From assembly GCF_016411825.1 (NCBI RefSeq), contig NZ_JAEKMH010000003.1:482603-546602 (forward strand): a stretch of 64,000 nucleotides of DNA. The letters are read 5' to 3'. This document shows positions 45,549-54,135 of the stretch, in pieces. The first letter of the stretch is position 1; every line of letters begins with the position of its first letter. This DNA is from Devosia sediminis. Its GTDB lineage: Bacteria; Pseudomonadota; Alphaproteobacteria; Rhizobiales; Devosiaceae. The translations under genes and the position numbers were made by a program. A model generated the notes under the pieces. It had not been told where the DNA came from. It made no database searches and worked only from the letters and a program-made list of their open reading frames with translations.

Positions 45549-46115
45549 TCACAATTCCCGCGTGGCCTTGGGCAAGGGCTTGCTGAGAAAGGGCGATCCG
45601 GCCTTGACGAAACGCCACGGCGTCTCGACGCCCTTGGTGATGCCAATGCGCGTGCCGGTGGCAATGTCGTGGCCCATCTCGGCCGCACCGATCTCGAAGG
45701 GCGGAGCGTCGAGCGCCAGCCCATTCTGCGTGAGATCGATAGCCAGCGCCTGCGCCAGCTTGCCCGGTCCCGAGCAGAGATTCTTGTCCGGCATGGCCCC
45801 GCGCCGCTCGCGCATGGTCTCGAGCCCGAAAACCGGTTCGAGCGCCCGGATCAGCACGGCGCTGCCCGGCCGGCAGACGAAATTGAGGCAATAATGGATG
45901 CCGTAGATCTTGTAGACATAGGCATGGCCCGGCGGCCCGAACATCACCCGGTTGCGCGGTGTTGGCCCCGCAAAGCTGTGCGAGGCCGGGTCGGCTTCGT
46001 CATAGGCTTCCACCTCGACAATGGCGCCGCCCACGCCCTCATGCAGCAAAGTTGCCCCGATCAGGTCGCGGGAGACCTCGGGGGCAGGGCGGTCGAAGAA
46101 GGATTTGCTAAGCAT
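45549..46115 (-). CDS. DNA-3-methyladenine glycosylase (AAG/MPG family)
   Basis: 188 residues from the ATG at 46115. It removes alkylated purines from DNA to start base-excision repair. The catalytic Glu lies in IVEVEAYDEADPASHSF, the nucleotide-flipping Tyr in AYVYKIYGIHYCLN, and CSGPGKLAQALAID is the usual C-terminal motif. Length is typical for bacterial members. It is divergent from the beta-lactamase gene across a 95-base promoter region. Confidence 0.93.
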   Translation of the reverse strand: MLSKSFFDRPAPEVSRDLIGATLLHEGVGGAIVEVEAYDEADPASHSFAGPTPRNRVMFGPPGHAYVYKIYGIHYCLNFVCRPGSAVLIRALEPVFGLETMRERRGAMPDKNLCSGPGKLAQALAIDLTQNGLALDAPPFEIGAAEMGHDIATGTRIGITKGVETPWRFVKAGSPFLSKPLPKATREL

Positions 46116-46210
46116 GAGGATGGAAACGACCTTGATCCGCTGAGGCTGCCGCGATTGGGCCGGATTTGTGTAAAAATGAATCGGCAAACGCCGCTGCCAT
46201 TGGAGCACAG

Positions 46211-47026
46211 ATGTACAAGATCAAACCACTCGCCGCGCTGGTCTTCGTCGTGCTTTCGCTGGCCACCGTACCCGCATCGGCGCGCACCATCTGCACCCTG
46301 GTCGTCGAGCCGGTCAGCCGCGAAATCCTCCTGTCCGAAGGCGACTGCGAAACGCGGGTCACGCCCGCCTCGACCTTCAAGCTGCCCCTGGCGGTGATGG
46401 CTTTTGATGCCGGCATCATCACTTCGCCCACCGAGCCGAAATATCCGTTTAGGGAAGGCTATCCCGACTGGGTCGCGGCCTGGCGGCAGGACACCGACCC
46501 GACCATGTGGATGCACTATTCCAATGTCTGGTATTCGCAGCGCCTGACCGAACAGCTCGGGATGGAGGCGCTCACCGACTATGCAAGGCGCTTCAACTAC
46601 GGCAACGCCGACTTTTCCGGCGATCCCGGCCGCGACAACGGCCTAGAGCGCTCCTGGATCTCGTCCTCGCTGCAGATTTCGCCCATGGAACAGATCGCCT
46701 TCATGGCCGCGCTGATCCTCGGCCATCTCCCGGTCTCCGAAGCGGCGACCGAGGGCGCGCTCGGCCTCCTCGAAAGTCCCGGCATGGCCGATGGCTGGCA
46801 GGTCTGGGGCAAGACCGGCTCGGCTTATCCGCGCCGCGCCGACTACAGCTTCGACTATGCCAGCGGCTGGGGCTGGTATGTGGGCTGGGCCGAAAAGGAC
46901 GACCGCCGCGTTGTCTTCGTGCGGCTCAACCAGGACGACCAGCGCCATGAGGTGACCGCCGGCCTCCGCGCCCGCGATGGCCTGATGGCCGAATGGAGCG
47001 CGGTCGCCGCGAGATCGGGGCTCTAA
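46211..47026 (+). CDS. Class D (OXA-type) beta-lactamase
   Basis: 271 residues from the ATG at 46211 after GGAG; a signal peptide is evident (cleavage after ASA near residue 28), so the enzyme is periplasmic. All class D motifs are present: STFK with nucleophile S54 and carbamylated K57, the SNV box in MHYSNVWYSQ, YGN in RFNYGNADF, and KTG near residue 201. WYSQ is typical of the family. Base composition is like its neighbours and no mobile element is near, so it seems an intrinsic chromosomal gene. Hydrolysis spectrum cannot be read. Confidence 0.92.
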   Translation: MYKIKPLAALVFVVLSLATVPASARTICTLVVEPVSREILLSEGDCETRVTPASTFKLPLAVMAFDAGIITSPTEPKYPFREGYPDWVAAWRQDTDPTMWMHYSNVWYSQRLTEQLGMEALTDYARRFNYGNADFSGDPGRDNGLERSWISSSLQISPMEQIAFMAALILGHLPVSEAATEGALGLLESPGMADGWQVWGKTGSAYPRRADYSFDYASGWGWYVGWAEKDDRRVVFVRLNQDDQRHEVTAGLRARDGLMAEWSAVAARSGL

Positions 47027-47126
47027 CTGGTGCCGATCAGCGAACGATGCCTTCGCCTCGGGCTTCTTTGTGCAACCACCGGGGCGGGCTATCTCTTGGG
47101 CAATTGATCCATTCATGGAGGTCGAG

Positions 47127-48050
47127 ATGATCGACACATCCGTCCAGACCAATGTCCGTTCCAAGCCCATCCTGCCCCTCGCCACCAAGCTGGGGCCCGT
47201 CCATCTCGCCGTCACCGATCGCCAGAAAGCCCTCGCCATCTGGCAGGACGTCGTTGGCCTCGATCTCATCGAAGAGCGCGGCAATGCCCTGCATATGGGC
47301 GCGGGCGGCACCGTTCTGCTCGTGCTCGAAACCGGCGCCACGCGTCCGGTCGTGCCGCGCACCATTGGGCTCTATCATGTCGCCATCCACGTGCCAAAGC
47401 GCGTCGACCTGGCGCAGATGGCGGTGCGCGCGCTCCAAGGCAATGTCCGCATCTCGCCCACCGACCATCTCGTATCCGAGGCCATCTACCTCTGGGACCT
47501 CGACGGCAATGGCATCGAAATCACCTTCGAGACGCCATGGCGCGGTTCGCTGGGCGATCCGGACAAGGGCCAGACCTATGCCGTCACCGCCGAAGGCAAG
47601 CCGCATTCGGGCCGCGAGCCGATCGATCTCGATGGCCTCCTGGGCGAACTCGGACCCTCGCCGGTGCTGGCGGCGCGCATGCCCTCGGGCACCCGCATCG
47701 GCCACGTGCATGTGCATGTGCGAGACCTGCACCAGGCGATGGACTTTTATCGCGACGTGCTGGGCTTTGCCGGCTTCCTGCTGATCGAATCCTTCGGCAT
47801 GGGCGATGTCGGGCTCGACTACATGCCTCATACCCTGGCCTTCAACGTCTGGTCCGGCCCCAATGCGGCGCTGCCGCCGGCCGGTTCGGCGGGGCTGCGC
47901 TGGTTCACCATTGCGCTGCCCGATGCTGAAAGCCTCGCGGCGCTGAAGACGCGGTTGGAAAAGGCCGGCGCCCCGCTCGACGTCGTCGGCAACGATCTCG
48001 CGACCCGCGATCCCTCGGGCAACCGCATCCGGCTCGAACTACAGGCTTAG
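47127..48050 (+). CDS. VOC family ring-cleaving dioxygenase (CatE-like)
   Basis: 307 residues from the ATG at 47127, which has GGAGG upstream. Two consecutive vicinal-oxygen-chelate modules (about 20-130 and 190-300). Metal-ligand positions are visible as VHLAV in module 1, and GHVHVHV with a final IRLELQ Glu in module 2. The pattern resembles catechol-2,3-dioxygenases such as CatE. The ring substrate is unknown, and no other aromatic catabolism gene is nearby. A housekeeping or detoxifying role remains possible. Confidence 0.85.
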   Translation: MIDTSVQTNVRSKPILPLATKLGPVHLAVTDRQKALAIWQDVVGLDLIEERGNALHMGAGGTVLLVLETGATRPVVPRTIGLYHVAIHVPKRVDLAQMAVRALQGNVRISPTDHLVSEAIYLWDLDGNGIEITFETPWRGSLGDPDKGQTYAVTAEGKPHSGREPIDLDGLLGELGPSPVLAARMPSGTRIGHVHVHVRDLHQAMDFYRDVLGFAGFLLIESFGMGDVGLDYMPHTLAFNVWSGPNAALPPAGSAGLRWFTIALPDAESLAALKTRLEKAGAPLDVVGNDLATRDPSGNRIRLELQA

Positions 48051-48064
48051 CGACAACCCACGAT

Positions 48065-48149
48065 CGTCACCCTCGGGCTTGACCGGAGGGCTCTGCACTT
48101 GTTCAAAGTCCGTCAGTGCAACACCCTCGGGTCAGGCCCGAGGGTGACG
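48065..48149. repeat. CGTCACCCTCGGGC palindrome
   Basis: Outer inverted pair CGTCACCCTCGGG / CCCGAGGGTGACG, with an inner CCTCGGGCTTGACCGGAGG hairpin. Same structural class as 13127 and 35624. It lies between the dioxygenase and DUF924 genes. Confidence 0.75.
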
Positions 48150-48170
48150 GTCGCGAAAGTGGAGAATGCT

Positions 48171-48713
48171 ATGCAAGGCCCCGACGCCATCATCCGGTTC
48201 TGGTTCGTCGAACACGGCTATGACGACTGGTTCGGCGGCGAGGCCGAGTTCGACAATCGCTGCCAGCAGTTCATGGATCTCCATGCGCAGGTTGCGCGTG
48301 GGGAAGCCTGGGCGTGGCGGGAGACGCCCGATGGGCGCCTCGCCGAACTCGTCGTGCTCGACCAGTTTTCGCGCCAGCTCCATCGCAACAGCCCCGTGGC
48401 CTTCGCCCAGGACAAGATGGCCCTCGCCCTCGCGCAGGAAGCCATTGCCGGGGGCCACGACATGGCGGTCGAACGCGAGCGGGTCATGTTCTTCTACATG
48501 CCGTTCATGCATGCCGAGTCGCTGGTGATCCAGGACGAGGGCGTGAGGCTCTTCGATGCCATGGGCAATGAGGACGCTGCCAACTACATGCGCGCCCATC
48601 GCGACACGATTGCCCGTTTTGGCCGCTTTCCGTTCCGCAACAAGGCGCTGGGGCGTCAGAGCACGCCCGAGGAAGAGGCCTATATGCGCGAGCAGGAAGG
48701 CCGGGCCTTCTAA
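48171..48713 (+). CDS. DUF924 family protein
   Basis: 180 residues from the ATG at 48171 after TGGAG. Family pattern: IIRFWFVEHGYDDWFGG at the start, ELVVLDQFSRQLHRNSPVAFAQD in the middle, MFFYMPFMHAESL, and RFGRFPFRNKALGR near the end. All-alpha, probably TPR-like; no catalytic site is established for the family. It is widely distributed in proteobacteria. No operon partner suggests a function. Confidence 0.87.
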   Translation: MQGPDAIIRFWFVEHGYDDWFGGEAEFDNRCQQFMDLHAQVARGEAWAWRETPDGRLAELVVLDQFSRQLHRNSPVAFAQDKMALALAQEAIAGGHDMAVERERVMFFYMPFMHAESLVIQDEGVRLFDAMGNEDAANYMRAHRDTIARFGRFPFRNKALGRQSTPEEEAYMREQEGRAF

Positions 48714-48765
48714 CCACGCAACCCACAGCCCGCCGAGCCGTTCCTGCTGTCAAAGGAGAACGGCG

Positions 48766-48942
48766 ATGGAATATGGCGGACAGGCAATGTGGCTGGTTTT
48801 GCTGACGCTGGGCGTAGTTGTCCTGGCAGCGGCGATGATCTACGGCACCATGCGTAACCGGCAGCGGAGCTTGAGCGAAAAGGTCACCACCGAGGTCGAG
48901 ACAAAGCGCGAATATCAGCGCGAGAACCGCGACGCGAGCTGA
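48766..48942 (+). CDS. Small single-span membrane protein (58 residues)
   Basis: The ATG at 48766 has an excellent AAAGGAGAAC ribosome site. The 58 residues hold one transmembrane helix (about 8-26, WLVLLTLGVVVLAAAMIYG) and a charged C-terminal tail (RNRQRSLSEKVTTEVETKRE). A clean terminator follows within four bases. No homologue is recognised. Ribosome site, membrane helix and terminator together make it a real gene. Confidence 0.75.
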   Translation: MEYGGQAMWLVLLTLGVVVLAAAMIYGTMRNRQRSLSEKVTTEVETKREYQRENRDAS

Positions 48943-48944
48943 AC

Positions 48945-48970
48945 AAAGGGGCGCCGCAGCGCCCCTTTTT
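48945..48970 (+). terminator. Rho-independent terminator
   Basis: GGGGCGC (48948-48954), 4-base loop, GCGCCCC (48959-48965), then five T. It ends the small membrane-protein gene and faces the convergent ABC exporter. Confidence 0.85.
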
Positions 48971-48974
48971 CGCA

Positions 48975-50768
48975 TCAGGCCACAAGGCCCTTGGTCAGTT
49001 CCAGCGCCTGCCGCTCGAACAGGCGCCGGTAGATGCCGCCATTCAGTCGGATCAGTGCCTGGTGGTCGCCTTCCTCGACGATCCGGCCCTTGTCGAAGAC
49101 CAGCAGCCGGTCGAGCGCCCGCACGGTGGAGAGACGGTGGGCGATTACCAGCGTGGTCCGCCCCTGCATCAGCCGCTCCATCGCCTGCTGGATCATCACC
49201 TCGCTCTCGCTGTCGAGGCTTGATGTCGCCTCGTCGAGAATGAGGATCGGCGCATCGGCCAGGAAAGCTCGGGCAATGGCGACACGCTGGCGTTCGCCAC
49301 CCGAAAGCTTCACCCCCCGCTCACCCACCAGCGTCTCATACTGCTTGGGCAGGCTCATGATGAAGTCATGCGCATTGGCCTGCCTGGCCGCTTCGATGAT
49401 CTCGGCACGGCTGGCCTCGGGCCGGGCATAGGCAATGTTCTCGGCCAAGGTCCGGTGGAACAGGATCGGCTCCTGCTGCACGATGGCGATCTGGTTGCGC
49501 AGGCTCGCCTGCTGGTGCTCGGCGATGTTCTGCCCATCAATGGTGATGGCGCCGCCCTTCACGTCATAGAGCCGCTGGATCAGCTTCACGAATGTCGTCT
49601 TGCCCGAGCCCGAATGACCGACGAGGCCAATGCGTTCGCCCGGCCGGATGTCCACCGAGAAATCCTTGTAGAGCGGCGTCGGGTGCGAGCCATACTGGAA
49701 GGTGACATTATCGAAGCGGATGTGACCCTCGCCGATGACGATCGGCTTGGCGCCCTTGGCGTCGGCAATGCCCAGGGGCTGGGCATGCAGGTTCACCAGC
49801 TCTTCCATGTCGTTGACCGACTTCTGCAGGTTGCGGATGTGCTGGCCCACGTCGCGCAGGTGTCCTTGCAACAGGAAGAACATGGTGAGCACGAAGGTGA
49901 TGTCGCCCGCGCTGGCGGCGCCGCTCTGCCACAGTATCAGCGCCGTACCCAGGATCGCGGTCTGCATGGCCACCATCATGACGCCCTGGATGCCGCCATT
50001 AAAGGTGCCGCGCCGCCAGGTCCGCCGCGTGCGCTTGCGCCACTTGGCGACGACCCGGTCGAGCAGGCCATCTTCACGGCTCTCGGCGCCGAAGGCCTTG
50101 ACCACGCTGTTGCAGCTCACCGCATCCGCCAGCGCCCCGCCGACCTTGGTGTCCCAGGCGTTGGAGAGGGTCGCGGCCGGAGCGACAAACCCCACCGACA
50201 GCCACACGGTGACGCAGATATAGATGAGCGATCCCAGGCCCACGACAAGGCCCATGATCGGCCAGGACGAGCCGAGAATGATGGTCGCGCCCACCAGCAT
50301 CACCACCGAAGGCAGGAGCGCCAGCAACAGCGTGTCATTGAGCAGGTCGAGCGCCCACATGCCGCGCGTGATCTTGCGCACGGTGGAGCCGGCAAAGCTG
50401 TTGGCATGCCAGTCGGTTGAAAAACGCTGAACCCGGTGAAAACCCTGCGCCGCCACATTGCTCATCATCTTGAGCGTCAGCGGAATGATGTTGAGGAACA
50501 CCAGCTGCCGCAGCGCCACCGATGCCAGATAGAGGCCCGACATGAACCAGAAGGCCGAAACGGCAATGTCCCAGCTCCCCTGGCCCGAGGCCACGGCATC
50601 GACCAGGCGTCCCGCAAAGACCGGGCTCAGCGCTTCGGCCACGGTCGCCGACAGGACCAGCAGCGCAATGGCGGCGATGCGGACCGGCTGGTGTCGCCAG
50701 TGGCGGAAGGTAAAGCCGAGCACGTTGCGGAAAGCATCGGCCCGGAAGTCGAGTTTCTTGCGACTCAT
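48975..50768 (-). CDS. ABC exporter (fused permease and ATPase), MsbA/LmrA-like
   Basis: 597 residues. Transmembrane domain with six helices (about 1-325), then nucleotide-binding domain (about 345-590). Walker A GHSGSGKTT, signature KLSGGERQR and Walker B ILILDEATSSLD, with catalytic Glu, are all canonical. Unlike the pair at 36002/37765 it should work as a homodimer. It is unlinked to any biosynthesis gene here. Lipid, peptide or drug export is the usual role. Confidence 0.9.
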   Translation of the reverse strand: MSRKKLDFRADAFRNVLGFTFRHWRHQPVRIAAIALLVLSATVAEALSPVFAGRLVDAVASGQGSWDIAVSAFWFMSGLYLASVALRQLVFLNIIPLTLKMMSNVAAQGFHRVQRFSTDWHANSFAGSTVRKITRGMWALDLLNDTLLLALLPSVVMLVGATIILGSSWPIMGLVVGLGSLIYICVTVWLSVGFVAPAATLSNAWDTKVGGALADAVSCNSVVKAFGAESREDGLLDRVVAKWRKRTRRTWRRGTFNGGIQGVMMVAMQTAILGTALILWQSGAASAGDITFVLTMFFLLQGHLRDVGQHIRNLQKSVNDMEELVNLHAQPLGIADAKGAKPIVIGEGHIRFDNVTFQYGSHPTPLYKDFSVDIRPGERIGLVGHSGSGKTTFVKLIQRLYDVKGGAITIDGQNIAEHQQASLRNQIAIVQQEPILFHRTLAENIAYARPEASRAEIIEAARQANAHDFIMSLPKQYETLVGERGVKLSGGERQRVAIARAFLADAPILILDEATSSLDSESEVMIQQAMERLMQGRTTLVIAHRLSTVRALDRLLVFDKGRIVEEGDHQALIRLNGGIYRRLFERQALELTKGLVA

Positions 50769-51613
50769 CTTGATATCCGGCGCCGTTCTCCGGCAGCCGG
50801 TTCCTTGAAACGGAATATGAAAGGCGCAGCGCCGCGGAGCGGCTGGGTGGTCGGACTGCGCAGGAAGCGGAAAGGCCGCGGGCGGCAGGTCGCTGGAGCT
50901 ATTCCAGGGCGGGCCGCGGCAGGCGAGGACCTAAGGTCGGACGTCGCCGGCGAGGGAGGTATAGTGCGATAGTTTCATGCAACGCCTCCCGTGTTTGAAA
51001 ATGAAGCGACGAACGGTTTGTAGCCAAATCGTTCGCAGTTGCCAATGGCGCAAATGACAAAGAGCGCGATGCTCACCCTTCCCCGTCTACGGGGGGAGAA
51101 AGCAGCCGATAGGCAGTGGAGGGGTGCAACACGTCTGGACAGTCTACGTGGGATGAGGCGCGCGCCCCATGGCACTCCAACTTGCCCACCCACCGAGGAC
51201 GGCACCGTGCTCGGACAGACGTCGAGACTTATCCCCGCCTCATTGAAGGCTGCGATACTCCCACCCATCAGCCGGGTGGAGATGGGGTTGCAACGATCAA
51301 CCGCGCGGCGACAGTCGGGAGGGCTCTGAATCGTTACGGAGCCTGGGTCCGGGGATGGGTTGGGGCAGCAATGTTCCCCCTAGCGAAACCCTTCGCCCTG
51401 TCCCGCAGGGCCAATCGCTCCAGTGGAGCGATTGGAAGGAAGAAGGCCAATGCGAGCTGCGCTCGATTGGCTCATCGGCCGGAAATCCTGACGCCCCGGG
51501 ACGTCTTGCGTCTCATATTTTACTACTCACGAGGCGAAAGTCGTCTCGGGGCACCATCAATCACCCAGATCCGGAGGCATCCCTGCCGGCCGGCGCATGG
51601 TCACGTCTCGCTG
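50769..51613. other. 845-base stretch without a convincing gene
   Basis: Several frames stay open here only because of high GC; none has a ribosome site, a domain or plausible composition. Visible structure includes a strong CCAATCGCTCC-agt-GGAGCGATTGG hairpin near 51411-51435 and a CTTCCCC...GGGGAG element near 51070. I find no tRNA, SRP RNA, RNase P or 6S pattern. It may hold a decayed gene or an unrecognised RNA. Confidence 0.5.
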
Positions 51614-51730
51614 TTATTCAGGCAGGCGCGCACCCGGGCCGACCAGGCCGCGGGTCTGCACCTGTGCATAGCCCAGGCCCAGGGCGAAAACCGAAAAGAT
51701 GGCGCCGACAGCGGCAACGAGCACGAACAT
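51614..51730 (-). CDS. 38-residue membrane peptide
   Basis: The ATG at 51730 is preceded by CCAAGGAGGCTTTGCC, a perfect Shine-Dalgarno at normal spacing. The peptide begins MFVLVAAVGAIFSVFALGLG, a single hydrophobic helix, and ends in a short polar tail GLVGPGARLPE. It is an isolated unit, divergent from the aminopeptidase. Function is unknown; small single-span proteins often modulate larger membrane proteins. Support is the ribosome site and the clean hydrophobic/polar layout. Confidence 0.7.
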   Translation of the reverse strand: MFVLVAAVGAIFSVFALGLGYAQVQTRGLVGPGARLPE

Positions 51731-51893
51731 GGCAAAGCCTCCTTGGATGTCGATACATCCATTTGGCATGGTGCCGGTGGCGGGGAATTGATCGGGGTCA
51801 AGAAACCGGTCGTTTGCGCCGGGGTGGCGCCTTCCGCAATCGGGCGATAGGCTTGTGGCCAACCGATTCAAGAGCAAGAAGGCTTTTTGCCCA

Positions 51894-53141
51894 ATGAGCA
51901 ATTCCCCCATCGATCCGGTCAAGCTCGACAAGCTCGGCGAAGTCGCCATCAAGGTCGGGCTGCAGCTGGCCGAAGGCCAGGACCTGATCATCACTGCGCC
52001 GATGACATCGGCGCCGCTGGTGCGCCGCATCACCGAGCATGCCTACAAGGCCGGCGCGGGTGTGGTCACCACGATCTATTCCGACGAGGAAGCCACCCTG
52101 TCCCGCTTCCGTCACGCCAGGGATGCGAGCTTTGATCGCGCCGCCGGCTGGCTCTACCAGGGAATGGCCGAAGCCTATCGCAACAACGCCGCGCGCCTCG
52201 CCATTTCGGGCGACAACCCGATGATGCTGGCCAACGAGGACCCCGACAAGGTGTCGCGCGCCAACCGCGCCAATTCGGCGGCCTACCGTCCGGCGCTCGA
52301 GCTGATCACCGGCTTCGACATCAACTGGAACATCGTGTCCTATCCGACGCCGAACTGGGCCAAGCTGGTCTTCCCCAACGATCCCGAAGACGTGGCGATC
52401 GCCAAGCTTGCCGACGCCATCTTCAAGGCAAGCCGTGTCGATCGCGACGACCCCATTGCCGAGTGGAAGCAGCACAATGCCAATCTCAAGGCGCGCTGGA
52501 CCTGGCTCAATGGCAAGAAGTTCGCCTCCCTGAAATACAAGGGCCCCGGCACCGATCTTTCAGTCGGTCTTGCCGACGGCCATCGCTGGAAAGGCGGCGC
52601 CTCGGAAGCCAAGAACGGGGTCACCTGCAACCCCAATATCCCGACCGAGGAAGTCTTCACCACGCCGCATCGCCTGCGCGTCGAGGGCACGGTTTCGGCG
52701 ACCAAGCCGCTGTCGCACAACGGCACGCTGATCGAAAACATCCAGGCGCGCTTCGAGGACGGCCGCATGGTCGAGCTCAAGGCCAGCAAGGGCCAGGAAG
52801 TGTTCAACAAGGTGCTCGACACCGACGAGGGCGCGCGGCGCCTGGGCGAAGTGGCGCTGGTGCCCCATTCCTCGCCCATCTCGGCCTCGGGAATCCTGTT
52901 CTACAACACGCTCTACGACGAAAACGCCTCGTGCCACATCGCCATGGGCCAGTGCTATGCCGACTGCTTCGAGGACGGCAAGACCCTGACCCAGGATCAG
53001 ATCTTCGCCCAGGGCGGCAACAAGAGCCTCATCCATATCGACTGGATGATCGGCTCCGACCAGGTCGATATCGACGGCGTCCATGCCGACGGATCGAGCG
53101 AGCCGGTCAAGCGCAAGGGCGAATGGGCGTTCAGCGTTTAG
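51894..53141 (+). CDS. M29 family aminopeptidase
   Basis: 415 residues from the ATG at 51894, close to the 410 usual for the family; a GTG 13 codons earlier is an alternative. M29 enzymes are metal-dependent cytosolic aminopeptidases (AmpS, aminopeptidase T). Metal-ligand candidates are the Glu in RVEGTV, His in VALVPHSSP, His in ASCHIAMGQCY and the His/Asp of LIHIDWMIGSD. A hairpin terminator at 53153 separates it from the convergent ppk2. Confidence 0.92.
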   Translation: MSNSPIDPVKLDKLGEVAIKVGLQLAEGQDLIITAPMTSAPLVRRITEHAYKAGAGVVTTIYSDEEATLSRFRHARDASFDRAAGWLYQGMAEAYRNNAARLAISGDNPMMLANEDPDKVSRANRANSAAYRPALELITGFDINWNIVSYPTPNWAKLVFPNDPEDVAIAKLADAIFKASRVDRDDPIAEWKQHNANLKARWTWLNGKKFASLKYKGPGTDLSVGLADGHRWKGGASEAKNGVTCNPNIPTEEVFTTPHRLRVEGTVSATKPLSHNGTLIENIQARFEDGRMVELKASKGQEVFNKVLDTDEGARRLGEVALVPHSSPISASGILFYNTLYDENASCHIAMGQCYADCFEDGKTLTQDQIFAQGGNKSLIHIDWMIGSDQVDIDGVHADGSSEPVKRKGEWAFSV

Positions 53142-53152
53142 GGGGCGCTGGC

Positions 53153-53186
53153 CCCTTTCCTCTCACGGATGCGGGAGAGGAAAGGG
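53153..53186. terminator. Bidirectional terminator between convergent genes
   Basis: Perfect 12-base stem CCCTTTCCTCTC / GAGAGGAAAGGG with a 10-base loop. It lies between the aminopeptidase and ppk2 stop codons. No long U tract is present. Confidence 0.6.
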
Positions 53187-53193
53187 AAGGGGC

Positions 53194-54048
53194 CTACTCC
53201 TCCTGAATCTCCAGGAAGTCGTCGGCGGTCAGCACGATCTTGCGGTCGATCTCGCCGATCTCGCGCTCGTCCTTGCCTTCATAGTCGAGGGCGTGGAGCA
53301 CGACGCGAATGGCGTTGAGCCGGAGGCGGTTCTTGTCATTGGCGCGGATGACGGTCCAGGGCGCATGCTTGCTGTCTGTCGCCTTGAACATCCGGTTGCG
53401 GGCCTCCGAATATTCGTCCCACTTCTCGAGCGCCTTGAGATCGACCGGTGACAGTTTCCAGGTCTTGAGCGGGTCGTGCCGCCGGTCGTGGAAGCGCTTG
53501 AGCTGCATTTCCCGGCCGATGGACAGCCAGAACTTGAAGAGCTGGATGCCGTCACGCGTCAACTGCCTCTCGAACTGCGGCGCCTCCTCAAGAAACCGCT
53601 CGCTCTGCTCGGGCGTGCAGAAACCCATGACCGGCTCGACCACAGCCCGGTTGTACCAGGAGCGGTCGAACAGCATCATCTCGCCGGCGGCCGGGAGCCA
53701 GTCGACATAGCGCTGGAAATACCACTGCGTGCTTTCCCGGTCGCTGGGCTTGGGCAGGGCCACGATCGTGGTGTAGCGCGGATTGAGATTTTCCCGGAAG
53801 CGCTCGATCGTGCCGCCCTTGCCGGCGGCGTCGCGCCCTTCGAACAGGATGATGGTGCGGGTACCCGCCTTGGCCATATGCGCCTGATGCACCACCAACT
53901 GCTTTTGCAGCGCATACATCTGCGTGTCATACTCGTCGTCGTCGAGCTTGTCCTCGTAGGGATAATTGCCCGAGCCGAAAGCGGCCTTCTTGATGGCCTT
54001 GGGGAGCTCGGGATCGTTGATGTCGAAGTCGTCGATGGGATCGGTCAC
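53194..54048 (-). CDS. ppk2: Polyphosphate kinase 2
   Basis: 284 residues, a single-domain class I-type PPK2. It transfers phosphate between polyphosphate and nucleoside diphosphates. Walker A is FEGRDAAGKGG (about 70-80), followed by the lid and Walker B FDRSWYNRA (about 125-135) with the catalytic Asp/Arg. The acidic N-terminus MTDPIDDFDINDPE is common in rhizobial members. It is divergent from a PhoR-like kinase, which links phosphate sensing and polyphosphate metabolism by position. Confidence 0.93.
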   Translation of the reverse strand: MTDPIDDFDINDPELPKAIKKAAFGSGNYPYEDKLDDDEYDTQMYALQKQLVVHQAHMAKAGTRTIILFEGRDAAGKGGTIERFRENLNPRYTTIVALPKPSDRESTQWYFQRYVDWLPAAGEMMLFDRSWYNRAVVEPVMGFCTPEQSERFLEEAPQFERQLTRDGIQLFKFWLSIGREMQLKRFHDRRHDPLKTWKLSPVDLKALEKWDEYSEARNRMFKATDSKHAPWTVIRANDKNRLRLNAIRVVLHALDYEGKDEREIGEIDRKIVLTADDFLEIQEE

Positions 54049-54135
54049 GCTGTCTCTCCACTGTCATACAGACCGTGCTATGAACGCCGCTCCCGCGCAA
54101 GAGGCGGGCTTAACCCTTTGATTCGACCCCCCGAA

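Noticed and set aside
51340..51500. Possible structured RNA such as RNase P or SRP RNA
   Set aside because: Strong hairpins are present, but none of the conserved core motifs of RNase P, SRP, 6S or tmRNA could be found.
51116..51850. 244-codon plus-strand frame in the empty region
   Set aside because: No ribosome site, no domain, scattered composition, and it runs antisense through the well-supported 38-residue peptide gene.
53476..54135. 220-residue N-terminal extension of the PhoR-like kinase
   Set aside because: It is antisense to the conserved body of ppk2. The ATG at 54136 gives a normal PhoR N-terminus.
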